From positions 992,001-1,056,000 of the forward strand of contig JAAVTG010000075.1 in NCBI GenBank assembly GCA_011947345.1: 64,000 nucleotides of DNA, in the 5' to 3' direction. The stretch comes from Phytophthora quininea. Its lineage: Eukaryota; Oomycota; Peronosporomycetes; Peronosporales; Peronosporaceae. Below the pieces are notes generated by a model that was not told where the DNA came from, ran no database searches, and saw only the letters and a program-made list of their open reading frames with translations. The first letter of the stretch is position 1. Each line of letters begins with the position of its first letter. The translations under genes were made by a program, and so were the position numbers. This document shows, in pieces, positions 43,818 through 54,939 of this stretch.

Positions 43818-45803
43818 ATGGCCGACAGCTTGACCATCACGAGTCCGCGAGGCCTCATGACGACGACGCTCGACTACGGCGCGCAGCTCTGGGGCGACGA
43901 CCCGCAGCGCTCCACCATGCTGCCCTACGTGCGCGACCACGCCGAGAACATGGTCACCCAGGTGCGGTCCGAGGACCCGCGCACGCGCTACGTGGCGCTC
44001 AAGCAGGTGCACGACGTGTGTCTGTACAAGCGGCTGCCGGTCGCGGCGGACGGGCCGGCGCCGGGGCCAGGGACGGCGCCATCCCCGGCCGGCAGCTTGT
44101 CCTCCAGCTTCTCCAGCTTGACGACGTCCCGCCGGGGCCAGAGCACCACGGAGGGACTACATCTACCTGGCCACCACGAGTTCCGAGGCATCACCAAAGT
44201 GCCCGGCACAGTAGACGCCGTCATGGACATGTTGTCATCTGAGTCACCTAGAGAGAACTACTGGATGGTGCTCAACACGTTGAAGGACGTGCGGGCCGCG
44301 GTGCTGCTGTCCACGGCGCGACTGCAGTCCCCGCAGTCCATCGGCAGTGTCCACGAGAAGGACGGGGACGACCCGACGGCGTTCCCGCGCTGGAGTCGCA
44401 AGTACCTGGCCATGAAGCTCTCCAAGCACAGCGCTCAAGTCAAGGACTGCTGCTTCGCAGAGTACGCCATGAAGACCACCGAGACCAACAGCGAAGGACG
44501 GCCGCGGCGACGCGGGTTCGTGTACCGCCGCTCCATCTCGGACGAAGCATTGAGCACCGCCGCCAGCATGTCGGCCGACATGCTCAACAAGGCGCGCATC
44601 CAAGGAGCGGGCAGGCTTTACCTGCACGACTGGCTCTTCGATGTCGTCGAGACGCAGGAGCCGCTCACGTGCAAGCTGGTGCTGACTTGCAGCGTGTACA
44701 TCCCGCCGTTGGGTCGGTCGGCGACTACCCCGCGGTCGGAGTTCCGCGAGTTCTGCACCGAGCTGCTGGTGGGCGCTCGTCGCGCTTTGACCCACCAATG
44801 GAAGGACCACATGGCGCACGCCGGCATTCGGACGTCGTCGTGGAAGAAGGAAGCGCGTTGCTGCAGTGTGTGCTCGTCGCAATTCTCTCTGCTCCGCAAG
44901 CGCTACTCGTGCCGCTCCTGCGGCGCTGGAGTGTGCTCTCGGTGCTGTTCAAAGACGTTGGCTCCGAATTTCGGCACGTCGATGGTGGCTGGAGGTAAGA
45001 GCAATCCCCGTGGCGGACAGCAGAAGGAGTGTCTGTTGTGCATGCAGTTCGGACCAGAAGACGGCGGCGTGGATGAGGCACAAGCAGCCAGCGTTAGTCG
45101 TCGCTTGTTTTCAACCTCGATGGCGTCGTTGTCCGCCTCATCGTCTCGAGGTTTCACGGCGGCGATGCAGAAGACCATGAACGAGATGGACATGGAGGAC
45201 AGGGATCAAGTGCACCCGGACTTGGAGCTGCGCACCACGTCGTCCATCTCCGGCTCGCGGTCACGCCGCCGCCGCAGTCAACGCAGCATTGGAAGTGCCG
45301 GCAGCCAGCACAGTATCAGCGGAGCAGACGACGAGGACGAGGGCTCGGAAGAAGATGTGCGCGCTTACACCCCGCGACTGGATCTGCGCACTGTTCCGCC
45401 GTCGATCAAGATGCGCACCGCGTCGACAGACTCGGCGCACTCGGCGCGCTCGGCGCATAGCGCGCGTAGCTCGCCGGGGATCATGCTGCTGTCAGATGTC
45501 GATACCTTGTCGCTCTCTGGCGGTTTCCACCGCAGTATGTCGTCGCGGTCCTCCATGGCGTCCATGCGGTTGTCAGCCAAGTCAGCGGCTCCGACCCCGG
45601 CGCAGTTAAAGGCAAGACAGCTTGTGGAGCAGCAGATGCAGCGACAGGAACGAGCAGTGTCCGAGGACAATGTGATGTTGTATGCTTCGCAGCCCCGCGC
45701 CGCCGCCAAGGAAGGACCGCAGGAAAGTAGTGCCAGCACCGTGGACGACGAAGAAGTGTACGCGGAGGACGATCTGGCCAACTTCACCCTCAAGCTGCTG
45801 TAG
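43818..45803 (+). CDS. START-like / FYVE-type zinc finger protein
   Basis: Oomycetes have many START-FYVE proteins that probably bind lipid and phosphoinositide on endosomes. The start MADSLTITSPRG (43818) gives 661 residues; an in-frame Met at 43707 is less likely. The first two thirds read as a START-like fold (TKVPGTVDAVMDMLSSES, YLHDWLFDVVETQEP, KLVLTCSVYIPPL). A FYVE-type finger follows (CCSVCSSQFSLLRKRYSC, CRSCGAGVCSRCC). The basic R(R/K)HHCR core is degenerate (RKRYSCRSC) and the leading WxxD is missing, so phosphoinositide binding may be weak. A long Ser/Arg/Asp tail ends the protein. Single exon, no break. Confidence 0.85.
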   Translation: MADSLTITSPRGLMTTTLDYGAQLWGDDPQRSTMLPYVRDHAENMVTQVRSEDPRTRYVALKQVHDVCLYKRLPVAADGPAPGPGTAPSPAGSLSSSFSSLTTSRRGQSTTEGLHLPGHHEFRGITKVPGTVDAVMDMLSSESPRENYWMVLNTLKDVRAAVLLSTARLQSPQSIGSVHEKDGDDPTAFPRWSRKYLAMKLSKHSAQVKDCCFAEYAMKTTETNSEGRPRRRGFVYRRSISDEALSTAASMSADMLNKARIQGAGRLYLHDWLFDVVETQEPLTCKLVLTCSVYIPPLGRSATTPRSEFREFCTELLVGARRALTHQWKDHMAHAGIRTSSWKKEARCCSVCSSQFSLLRKRYSCRSCGAGVCSRCCSKTLAPNFGTSMVAGGKSNPRGGQQKECLLCMQFGPEDGGVDEAQAASVSRRLFSTSMASLSASSSRGFTAAMQKTMNEMDMEDRDQVHPDLELRTTSSISGSRSRRRRSQRSIGSAGSQHSISGADDEDEGSEEDVRAYTPRLDLRTVPPSIKMRTASTDSAHSARSAHSARSSPGIMLLSDVDTLSLSGGFHRSMSSRSSMASMRLSAKSAAPTPAQLKARQLVEQQMQRQERAVSEDNVMLYASQPRAAAKEGPQESSASTVDDEEVYAEDDLANFTLKLL

Positions 45804-46067
45804 GCAGTGGACGTGGGTATTCATCAGTCGTTTTATTTAGTCGCTGGGAGGGCTCCACTGGTCATGAGATGATGTCGGAACAAGTAACACCAACCAAACA
45901 GTGGAGATTTTTCAGCGCGAGTCCGACTACGGGGCGATTGCGTTTAGCTATTTTTGCGTGCTTCTGAGCGGCGATGTGCTCGAGTTGGGCGCGTACTTCT
46001 ATTCCATCCTCGGTCGTCCAGCTTTCACTTGTTCGCGCTTGCTCCGTGGTGGTGGACTACCGAGACA

Positions 46068-48623
46068 ATGCCGTCACGAAACCCACGAATCTCGTACGCT
46101 TCGGCTCAACGTATACGCATGGAATTGGATGCGGTGGCGGAAGTGGAGACGCGTGCACAACATCAACGATGGTGGTCGCTCCGGTTCGACCACTCAGCAA
46201 TGGAGAAGCGCTTCCAGACGTACCATGAGGAGTGTTCGCTCGTGTCGAGTAGATGGGCTTGCGGGATCGCATTAGCTACGACGACGGTGCTTCAAACAGC
46301 AATATTCTACGACTTGTTCGTGCTGCAGTCACACAGGAATCCGTGGACAATTATATACGTGGCGGCTGGAGGCGACACAGTGCTGCTCATGGTGTTTGGA
46401 ATTTTTCTTTACGCATCACGACGCGTTGGCCATTTTGGGGAATACTTCCAGCTTTTACTATTGGTGCTTGGACTAAGCATGTTGATGCTGATTATCGTCG
46501 TGGGTCTGCCGTTAGCCGCGTATGAAACAGGTTCCGACGAGTATCACGTTAAACTGCACGAGACTCGAAGAGCACACGGTGTGACCCGCACGCTGCTCTT
46601 TTTGCTGATTCTTTTAGGCGCTGTGGCGACGTCTTGGCATATCCAGTTTCTCACTTACTGCGTCATGGCGGCTTGCACGGTGATCGTACTGGGGTGCTGG
46701 ATTATTTTCTGCTCCGATTATCTTCGATGTCAGTGGCATCTCCTCACTGTCTTTATTGGCAGCATCCTGCTGCTAGGCCACGCGCTTTACTGTCTGGAAC
46801 GCAATCTGCGCCAAAGGTTTCTGCGCGTACGCCATCTCTTGCTGGAAAACCTGAAGCTTTCGAGACAAAACTCCACCATGCACAAACAATTAAGTTGCCA
46901 TGTCGATGCAGTAGGTATTGGAGATAATCACGGCCCAGAAGAGCAGCGAGCAGCGACAATGAGCGACGATATTCAGGGAATCGCCAACGCTCATCGTAAG
47001 GCTCGATTGATCACCGAGTCGCCAGCAATCGGCGAGAGTTCGATGGAAAATGTGCTGCGTAGTTTATCCCACCTACGGGATCGCTTGGAACATGACGAGC
47101 AGGCCGCCACGGAGCTGGAGTTTGTCATGAAAACACTGACGTCTGAGCACGATCTTTTCCTCGATACGTGGTCTCGTCAGCGTCGAGCTACAAGCTCTCT
47201 AGGACGCAGCGAGAAAGCTGAGACCGGTTGGTTGTTGCTTCTTGACAATCTGCGCCGCCGCGGTGACGTCAAACAGCAGCAGATCCAATCTCCAGTCGCG
47301 TTTCTGGCTTCAGCACTCCGTCAGACATATTCAGCTTCTCGTCTGTCCGTGCTGACGCTGGTTGAAACTTTCCTCCCGCCACAGAGCAGCAACAGACCCA
47401 ACCAGAAAGTATGGGCACCCGACGAGATACTAAAACTCGCGACTACGTCTCAAGAATTGGACGTGTTCGCGTTTGCAGATATATGCACACATCCACTGAC
47501 AACGCTGCTACTTGCGACGCTGGAGAGTCATCGTGCTTTTATGACGCTTCCTTTACGAATCGAGAGCGTCGCCGACTTCACGCAAGAGATCGAGAGTCGC
47601 TACCAGACCAAAAACCCGTACCACAACGCATTGTACGTTTAAAACGTTCGAGTTTGCGGTGTGTCGTAGTACTCAGCACTGACTTAACTTTTTGCTTGCA
47701 GGCATGCGGCTTCTGTTGTGTGGGACGTCAATTTCTTCCTCAAGAAACTCGAAGCACCAAAGCTGAGTCCCGTTCAACTCTTCTCGGCGCTTGTGGCAGC
47801 GGCAGTGCACGATGTCAACCACCCAGGTTTGAACAACGCCTTTCTTGTAGCCACCACCGCCCCGCTAGCGATCAAATATTCAGACGACTCGGTGCTTGAG
47901 CGCATGCACCTGGCCGAGGCCTTCCAAACGTGTATGAAAGATGGCTGCGATATCTTCGAGGGCTTTACGCCAGATCTTCGTCGACAAAGTCGCTCGCAGA
48001 TTATCTCGATGGTCCTCGCTACTGATCTCAGTGGACATTTGACCCTCGTGAACCGCTTAAAGAGCAAGCTGTACGGACTGCATACGTCTGAACTATCAGT
48101 TGGGCGGGGAGAAGAGTTGAGTGATCCTGGCGCTACGGGTCTTCTCCTTCCGGACGAGCTGGTACTTCAGACGGTGTTGATGATGGCGGACATTGGGCAT
48201 GCCATGAAGTCGTTCCCGTCGCACTTGTCGTGGTCAGAGCGCGTGTCTGAAGAGTTCTACCGCCAAGGTGACACTGAACGGGAGTTCGGGATCCCCATTT
48301 CCCCACTCTGTGACCGCAACACGGGCGTCGAGCGCTTCGAGAAGAACCAGATTGGCTTTATCGAGTTCGTGGTGTTGCCTCTGTACGGCGCTGCGCGGGA
48401 CGTGATGCCTCTGTCGGGCTTCGACGAAGTTATTGCGAATATCCGTGCGAACGCCGCCACGTGGGAGAAACGAGCTCAGACGAAGATGGCGAGCGAGCAG
48501 TCCAAGCGGAAGTCTCCGTCACGATCAGTACTGAAAAGTGCGTGTGCTGATGGTCCTCAAGACGTTGCAGACGTTGTGATCGATCTGGGAGCAGATCAAG
48601 GTATCGAAACCTCAAGAAGATAG
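46068..48623 (+). CDS. Membrane 3',5'-cyclic nucleotide phosphodiesterase (receptor-PDE fusion)
   Basis: Hydrolyses cAMP and/or cGMP. Exons 46068-47632 and 47702-48623 (the start may be 45954). The N-terminal part has about six or seven hydrophobic helices (GIALATTTVLQTAIFYDLFV, FQLLLLVLGLSMLMLIIVVG, LLTVFIGSILLLGHALYCL), followed by a coiled-coil linker. The C-terminal PDE domain starts at NPYHNALHAASVVWDV. It shows the metal site HDVNHPGLNN (canonical HDxxHPGxNN), the later Asp in MMADIGHAMK, and NQIGFIEFVVLPLY with the glutamine-region motif. No break. It belongs with the GPCR-PDE class of oomycete fusions; the number of helices needs a topology program. Nucleotide preference cannot be read from the sequence. 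Confidence 0.87.
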
Positions 48624-48789
48624 CAGAACTAGCAGCAGCCATTGGAATAAATGCTGGTTGAAAGAATTGAAATCAAAATGCGCCAACTGCAATTAGCTTA
48701 TAAAATGCACCGAGTGCAACACGCCAAATATCAATGCGCAGCTCGCGAGTACCTCGCTTCAAATGAGGTGGGCACGATCGACCAGCTTT

Positions 48790-51778
48790 CTACGTTGCGG
48801 TGGCCGTTCGTCGGACATGCAGTGGCCGCAGCGGGTTGAGTTTGTGCGACTTCTTCCGGTTGGTAACTAGCAATGCTGTCAGCATACTGTTCGCGTACAC
48901 TGCTTCGTTTCCGCCGGCCATGATTCCGTGCTGGCCATGCGAGACTGCTAACAACGAGGCACCTTGTGGAAATGCACTTCCTGTAGCATCCGCTACAGCC
49001 TTTAGGTCGCCTTGAAGCACGCGGTCGTAGCTCGCACCAACGCTGAGATAGCATCCGATGACGTCTTGGTGATCGAGAGTTGGAATGGACAGATGCATCG
49101 CTTCGCGGAGTCCACGGCGAGCTTTTGACGCCACGCCTCGAGGAGAGAGCGCCATCATGTGAACGCGCTCGCCGAGACGCACTGAAGCGCCCAATTTCAG
49201 AGAGATCCCGTGCTGACGTCTCTGGCTGCAGCATTTGGAAGCGTGAACTAGTCCGTTTGATCCCGCGCGGCACCGCGCCCCGCCGCTTCCGAGCGATCGG
49301 GTAGTAAGCTGGAAGCAGGTTCGAGTCCAGGTTAAACTTCTCCGGTCGCTGCGTCATCTCCGTCAGCATACCATGAGTGGCCTCGTTGATCGCCTCCAGA
49401 GCTGGTTTGTGGTCCAAAGCGACCAAGTCACGGCCATTTGCCTTCGTTACGACGAAACTCTTATCGGTGGCGTCGTAACACGTGAACAGACCGTGTGCCA
49501 CCTCCACACTGGGGCAGCAAATGGCAAAGCACACTCCGTGTCGAGTCACGCAGCCGACATTGCCGCCTTCAGAGCACAACTGTGTAGCGTAGCCACGGCC
49601 ACCCACCGCACGTCGAGAGGAACTGCCACCGACGACGGAGTACGAGCAGTCCACGATCTCATTTACTGCTCGTGTCACTTGCTCCTCTTCATCCTCTTCG
49701 CTTTCGTCATAGCCATCGCTGTCACCACTCCCCATCACAGTCCACACAAAGTCTGGACTATCTTCAGGCTCCAAACACAACATCCGCATGCCGTCCATTA
49801 CGCATCGTCGAGCAGCGTCTCGCGGGGTTTCCTTATCCAGATTCGCGTTCAGGATGGCGTACGATCCCTCCGGGTCGTAGATACCCCACAAGCCAATGGA
49901 GGGGCCATGGGATCCAGTGCTGCTATGGTGTCTCTGGCGCGAGTTGTTGTTGTTGTTGCTGGCATTGTTTGCTTTCACCCCGCTGGTTCCTGGCGTGTAT
50001 GCTCCAACATATACCCCCGCGCTAGACGTGCTGCCCATAAAGAGCGAGTCCGGTGCAGCGCGCGCCAACGCCTCGTAGACTGCAGCGCCGCTGTGGTGGT
50101 GCGAGTACGAGACCAGCATAAAGTGTGGCGATTGGTCTCCCAAAGCATTCACGAGGTTGCCAAATGCTGTGGCGGCGGCTGCAAACGTATCCGGGTCGTT
50201 GGATACCGTGCTCGCGACTTGGACGTCACAAGTGTACGCGCTAGTCATATTCGGAACGCGAGTGGTGCGGCTTGTGCTGCTGGTAAGTGGTCCCTGGCTC
50301 TGTGTGAAATCAACCAGCGCAGACGAAAAGCGCGACGAAGAGGTCGCTGCACTGGGCGAGAACGTGCCTTCTCCGCCTGACATGAGATAACTTCTTGCTT
50401 TCAACGAACAGCTCGTACAGAGTCGCGCTTGGGTCTCAGGTTGTCCGCCAGGCTGTAAGCTCCACTTGCGGCTGCATTGTCCGCACACGGCTTCGCCGCA
50501 CGCGCGGCAGTGGTGCTTGGACTTTACAATCGAGAAGGAGCAAATACAGATCGCGCACTTGTTACCACGCGCTGGTTTCCACTGCGTACGTGGGAGCACG
50601 ACAATTGGACGGAACAAGGTGTTGAAGAGCAGATCTCGGATGCCAATCAGTCGCTCGGTGAAGTTGTGGATGATCTTAGCCCCGACAGAGCTCGCAAACT
50701 GCTTTTGAAAGTCGATCACCATCATGCACGTGACTTCGTAGGTGCCGGGGGCATCTCCTGACGGGGAGACCAGATACATTCCTTTACTGATCACCGCTCG
50801 CTTGCATTTGGCCACACTGGACGGGATCACCACATCTTCACCAGCAAGACGAATCGCCAGCTCGTCGCCTTTGAAAGACTCCACCGATCGGATGTACCCG
50901 TAGCCGCGCTTCCGTCCGTCTGGCATCGTTTCAATGTTGGCGTACTCGACAAAAAGAAGTCGACAGGCTTCACGAAGCGTCCGGCGAAGCGACTCGCGTG
51001 CCATTTGACCTGCAGGTGGGGGAATTTCTCACTAGAGTCGTCGTCAACACTGGAATTCCCGTCGTCATGGCTTCCACTTGTCGTCGTCGTCGCCGACGCT
51101 CCAGAAGGAAACATCAACGTCGTTCCAGTCGATCCAGAAGACGCGGCATTGCGCTCCGGCAGTTCAATCCTTTTGATCACTGCAGCATGCAATAAACCCG
51201 GAAACACTTGGGACTCAATGTCGACGTAGCTCCTCGTGTCGCTCGGCGTCAAGTACTCCATGATGGTCCCGAGGTGCGCCTTCACCTCACACGATACTCG
51301 AAAGTACAATTTGGTGGACCCATCCTCTTCGACCGGCGGCTTGGCCGGTCTGTAAATGTGCACATCCTGCGTGCGTTTGCCAGTTTCCACGGGATCTTGC
51401 CGCACAGACTGGCGACGTCAATGGCTTCGTGGGCTTTCTCCTCCAGCCGCATGGCGATGCTGGCGGCGTCCTTACTTCCCGACGAGGACTTGGGGAGGCT
51501 CCTGCGGGTCGGGTGCGCTGCGAGGTCGACGAACTGCCGCCGTCCTTCTTGGCCGACGAGTCATCCACCAGTTCGTCCATGTGCAGTCGTCCCTTGCCGG
51601 CCTGTCCGGGCCGCGAGTCGTTGTCGGTCTGGTTGGACTGCGGGTCGCTGTCGCGGCTCAGGCCCTGGCCGCGCGGGTAGCTGCCGAGCGAGAAGGTCAT
51701 GTCGAAGGAGCTGGGCCGCATGGGCTCCACGGCGTCGAAGCCGTCGCGGTCCACGCCGTCCAGCTTGAAGCGGTCCAT
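48790..51778 (-). CDS. START / FYVE / FIST-domain protein (about four frame breaks)
   Basis: Fragments 51778-51287, 51405-50827, 51004 downward and 49194-48790 form one protein of roughly 990 residues. Order: Asp/Ser-rich N-terminus; START-like part (EEKAHEAIDVASLCGKIPWK, TKLYFRVSCEVKAHLGTIME, TYEVTCMMVIDFQKQF); FYVE finger with a good basic core (CAICICSFSIVKSKHHCRAC); FIST-N-like part (HFMLVSYSHHHSGAAVYEAL, SLFMGSTSSAGVYVG, IYDPEGSYAILNANLDKETP); FIST-C-like part (VVTKANGRDLVALDHKPALE, VGASYDRVLQGDLKAVADAT, GMLTEM). FIST is a bacterial-type small-ligand sensor domain. Breaks lie at GGG 51506-51508, near 51375-51400, at TTT 51004-51006 and at CCC 49190-49192. Ends at 48790. Confidence 0.82.
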
Positions 51779-52361
51779 AACGGACTCGATGGGAATATCG
51801 TTATCTGTCTGTACTGGTACTGGTCCCGGAGAAGGCGTTCCCGTTTCACGTGACGTTCACCGTAAGTGCAGGCAAATGAGTTGGGGCTCGGAGCTTGCCT
51901 GGTGATTTCCGACTGATGCAAGAAGCAGCGAATTGGCGGGTGCGATTTGACGACAAAAGGCGGAACAGGTGGGAACGACCGCGTAGCATACTGCGGGCAA
52001 CAGGAAGCGCACGTTACGAATCGAAATTGATGAGCCCAGATCGGATATTCACGCTCGGTGCGCTCCAGAGAGAGCGCTTGTGCTGCGAGCCTCTGGACGG
52101 AAATCCATCGCGACGATATGCTTTGCCTCCAGAAATCGCTGGGTCCGCGTCGTCACCTGGACCACACCAGTGCACGACCGCCAATATTTAGCTCTACCAC
52201 TTTGGCACCGTCAATGCGGGATGATGGAGCCGCACAGACTCCGTCGGCGGCGTAGGACGATGATCGTTGCTCGCACACGGCTCAACCTTCAACTGCTTGT
52301 CGCCAACTTGCCGCCAAGATCGACCAGATGGATTCTCCGACGCAGCACGCAGCAACGTCAA
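51779..52361. other. Intergenic, no supported gene
   Basis: Upstream region of the START/FYVE/FIST gene. Short frames only. A frame starting around 52331 reads on past the MITE insertion when that element is ignored, but it soon meets a stop, so I do not call a gene. Confidence 0.4.
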
Positions 52362-52768
52362 GGAGGAATTAAATTAATCCAGTAGATATGTACTGTTTTC
52401 GATTTCCATTGAAGTTCGATCTGCTACAGCACACCAAGATGGCGGCTTTGGTGGAAAAGGAAATGTTACCGGCTCACAATTTTTCAGTATCAGCAATGAC
52501 CGGCAAGTCTGTCCTGAGTTCTCTCAAAAGCAAGGCATTCGACACAAGCCTGACTACAATTTCAAGTATCAAGCGAGGAATCGACGACAAATTGCAATCT
52601 GCTGGAAAGTTACCAAAAATTGCGCTCGTATCTGGCTCATGTCTGACAAAAGCCCTGGAAGTCGCTCGGTGAAAAAGATAAGATACTGCAACCAAGTTAC
52701 TTAATAATACAAGCAAGTGCTCGGCAGTCGAAAACAGTAGATATCTACTGGATTAATTTAATTCCTCC
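52362..52768. mobile_element. MITE with about 41-bp terminal inverted repeats
   Basis: The left end begins GGAGGAATTAAATTAATCC and continues AGTAGATATGTACTGTTTTC. The right end is its inverse complement with one or two differences (CAGTAGATATCTACTGGATT then AATTTAATTCCTCC). The flanks AACGTCAA (52354-52361) and AACGTCGA (52769-52776) form an 8-bp duplication with one mismatch, as for hAT-type targets. The inside holds a 94-codon frame (52388-52672) without a transposase domain, so the element is non-autonomous. Confidence 0.8.
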
Positions 52769-53290
52769 AACGTCGAGACTTGGCGTTGACTCAAAGCGGC
52801 TGATCGCCATCCAAAGCGCTGGCCAGGATATTCTTCCATCGTCGATCGAGTGTCAATGAAAAGCCGAGAGCAGTGTTAATTCGTGCCTCGGCACACATCC
52901 AGCAGCAGCAGCGCGGAGGTGACATGTTGTTGCTAGTCGGACGATCGTGGTGGCAAAACGAGCCTCCGCTCTGGTTACGAAACGACATGCGTCATTGTTA
53001 CTGCGACTGGATCCTGCAGCAGATTGCCACCATGTTGGACCGTAGCGACGTCAGCAGAGCAAAATATTTGCACGCGAAGAAATTTGCTTTGCAGAGAGTC
53101 TCTCCACCGTAGCTGTGAACCACTAGGTCGTCACCAAGATGATGATCGTACGCTCGTTAGCTGCCAATATACTGAAAAGTTTATCAATGCTTTCGCCTAA
53201 AATGTAACTTAACCATCGCGAGCTCTCAATGCCTGCACGGGAGTATCATTTTCATGAGCATCGATGAACTCCAACAGACTCGGCAGCACT
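52769..53290. other. Intergenic, weak coding-like signal
   Basis: A plus-strand reading from about 52855 to 53112 has a Gln-rich stretch and several Trp/Cys residues but no domain or reliable start. It may be a decayed gene split by the MITE, or part of the untranslated region of the gene at 53291. Nothing firmer can be said. Confidence 0.3.
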
Positions 53291-54580
53291 CTACAGGTCG
53301 GCAACATCGCCCTCGTAGCGCGCGACGGCACGGTCAGAGAACGGGGGTCAGCACGCACGATAAACGCGCCGCGGTGGTCCGGGTTGGTGATGAACACGCA
53401 TCCGGAGACGCCGATCGCGGCGGCGGCCTCGCGCATGGCGTTGGCCACTTGGTTCTCCTGTCGCTCGGCCAACTGCTGCGTGAAGATGTCGCCTGCGCGG
53501 CCGCTGGTGATGGCCAACACTGTGGGGCCAGCGCCACTGAGGAAGCACCCGTGGGCGCCAGCAGCCAGCGCTGCCTTCATGAGTGGCTCCAGGTGCGGGT
53601 ACTGCGCAGCGCCACGCTGCGGCTGGTGCAGCATGTCCTGGGTGGCGTAGCGCAGCTCGTCCAGGTTGCCGGAACGGAAGGCGTTCACGAAGATGGCTGC
53701 GCGACCAATGTTGAACACGGCGTCCTTGCGCGGCACGTTGGGCGGCAGGATGGCACGCGCCACGCTGGTGGGGCCCGTCGAATCCGGGATGAACACGACG
53801 CACTGCAGGCCGTCCGGGATCTGCACGCGCGACGAATACCAGCGGTCGTCGGCAAAGATTCCGAGCTGGAGGCCGCCGTAGATGGCTGGCGCCACATTGT
53901 CGGGGTGGCCCTCAATCTCCGACGCCTACAAAGGACTGGTCAGTCCTATATTGTCTCAAGCACAGCAAATCCGTTCAACTTACCAGTTGCAGAAGCTCCT
54001 CGCGGCCGTGCACAGGCAGCCGCATGCCTGACAGCGCCAGTCCGGCGATGATGCCCCCGACGATACCGGCGGAGCTGCTCCCCAGTCCGCGGGCGAACGG
54101 GATGCGGTTTTTGCAGTGCACCTTGATGTGGCGGGGCAGCTCCTCGCCGGCAGCCTTGAAGGCGGCCTTGATGCCCACCACCACGAGGTTGCTCTCGTCC
54201 GTGGGCAGCTCCGCGGCGCCCTCGCCTTCGTTGGTGAGCGTCACGCGGTGGAAGTCCGCGGCGTCTCCGTCCAGCGGCGCCACCACCTCGGCCGAGATCT
54301 CCGTCCAGATGTCCAGCGCCATGCCGATGGTGTCAAAGCCCGGCCCCATGTTGGCGGTGGTGGCTGGCACGCGCACCACCACCGACTTGCGCTTCTGGCG
54401 CGTCAGATCCGACGGCAGCGCGGCGGCTTTGGCGGCAGCCACGGCCTGCGCGCGACGCTGCGCTGCGGCCCGCTTGGCGCTCTTGCTGCGGGAGCCAACG
54501 TAGTAGGCCAGGGCGGCGCCGGCCGCGGCCACCGCCACTTGGGAAGCCACGCGCTGCGAGTTGTCGGAGCTGCTGGACAT
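53291..54580 (-). CDS. thrB: Homoserine kinase with N-terminal membrane-anchor-like segment
   Basis: Phosphorylates homoserine on the way to threonine; animals lack this step. Exons 53984-54580 and 53291-53925. A hydrophobic segment at residues about 12-28 (ASQVAVAAAGAALAYYVG) and a basic Ala/Arg stretch precede the enzyme and may be a membrane anchor or organelle signal. GHMP-kinase motifs: RVPATTANMGPGFDTIGMAL, ATP loop PFARGLGSSSAGIVGGI, EGHPDNVAPAIYGG and C-terminal FLSGAGPTVLAI. Near 53333-53340 the frame changes: one reading runs on to 53209, the other ends at 53291 with a short tail matching the usual family end (ARYEGDVADL). I prefer 53291. A single missing base would account for it. 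Confidence 0.92.
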
Positions 54581-54939
54581 GATGGAGAGTGGCGCTGGAG
54601 GAGCTCCAAAGTGACGACCACAGGAAATTGCTCAAACACTGGGCCCATGGATTGGTGGAATGGATACATTTTTTAATGCAGTCTTTTCGATACAATTAAA
54701 GCGTCGCCACTCCAGTGTTCTGAAGACAGACGTCGCTCGCAGTGTGACAGGTGGGTGAACCTCGCTGCATTCCAGCTCTACGAGGGTTACTATGGTAGCA
54801 GGAGACGCAGATCTCGCTCTGTGCCGACTCTGCTGCTGTCTAGACGCGCTCTATATCGAGGGGAAAGCTCCCGGATCGCAGCATTAACTTGATCTGACGG
54901 CTATTGACTGCTGTATTTTACACAGATCTCGCCCCCACA
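54581..54939. other. Divergent intergenic region thrB-TOP1
   Basis: A 359-bp gap between the divergent starts of homoserine kinase and topoisomerase I. It should contain both promoters. No repeat or gene is seen. Confidence 0.45.

Noticed and set aside
44244..44882. Minus-strand frame of 212 codons
   Set aside because: Antisense of the START/FYVE gene, Arg/His/Val-rich composition typical of shadows.
52388..52672. 94-codon frame inside the MITE as a gene
   Set aside because: It lies wholly within a non-autonomous element and has no known domain.
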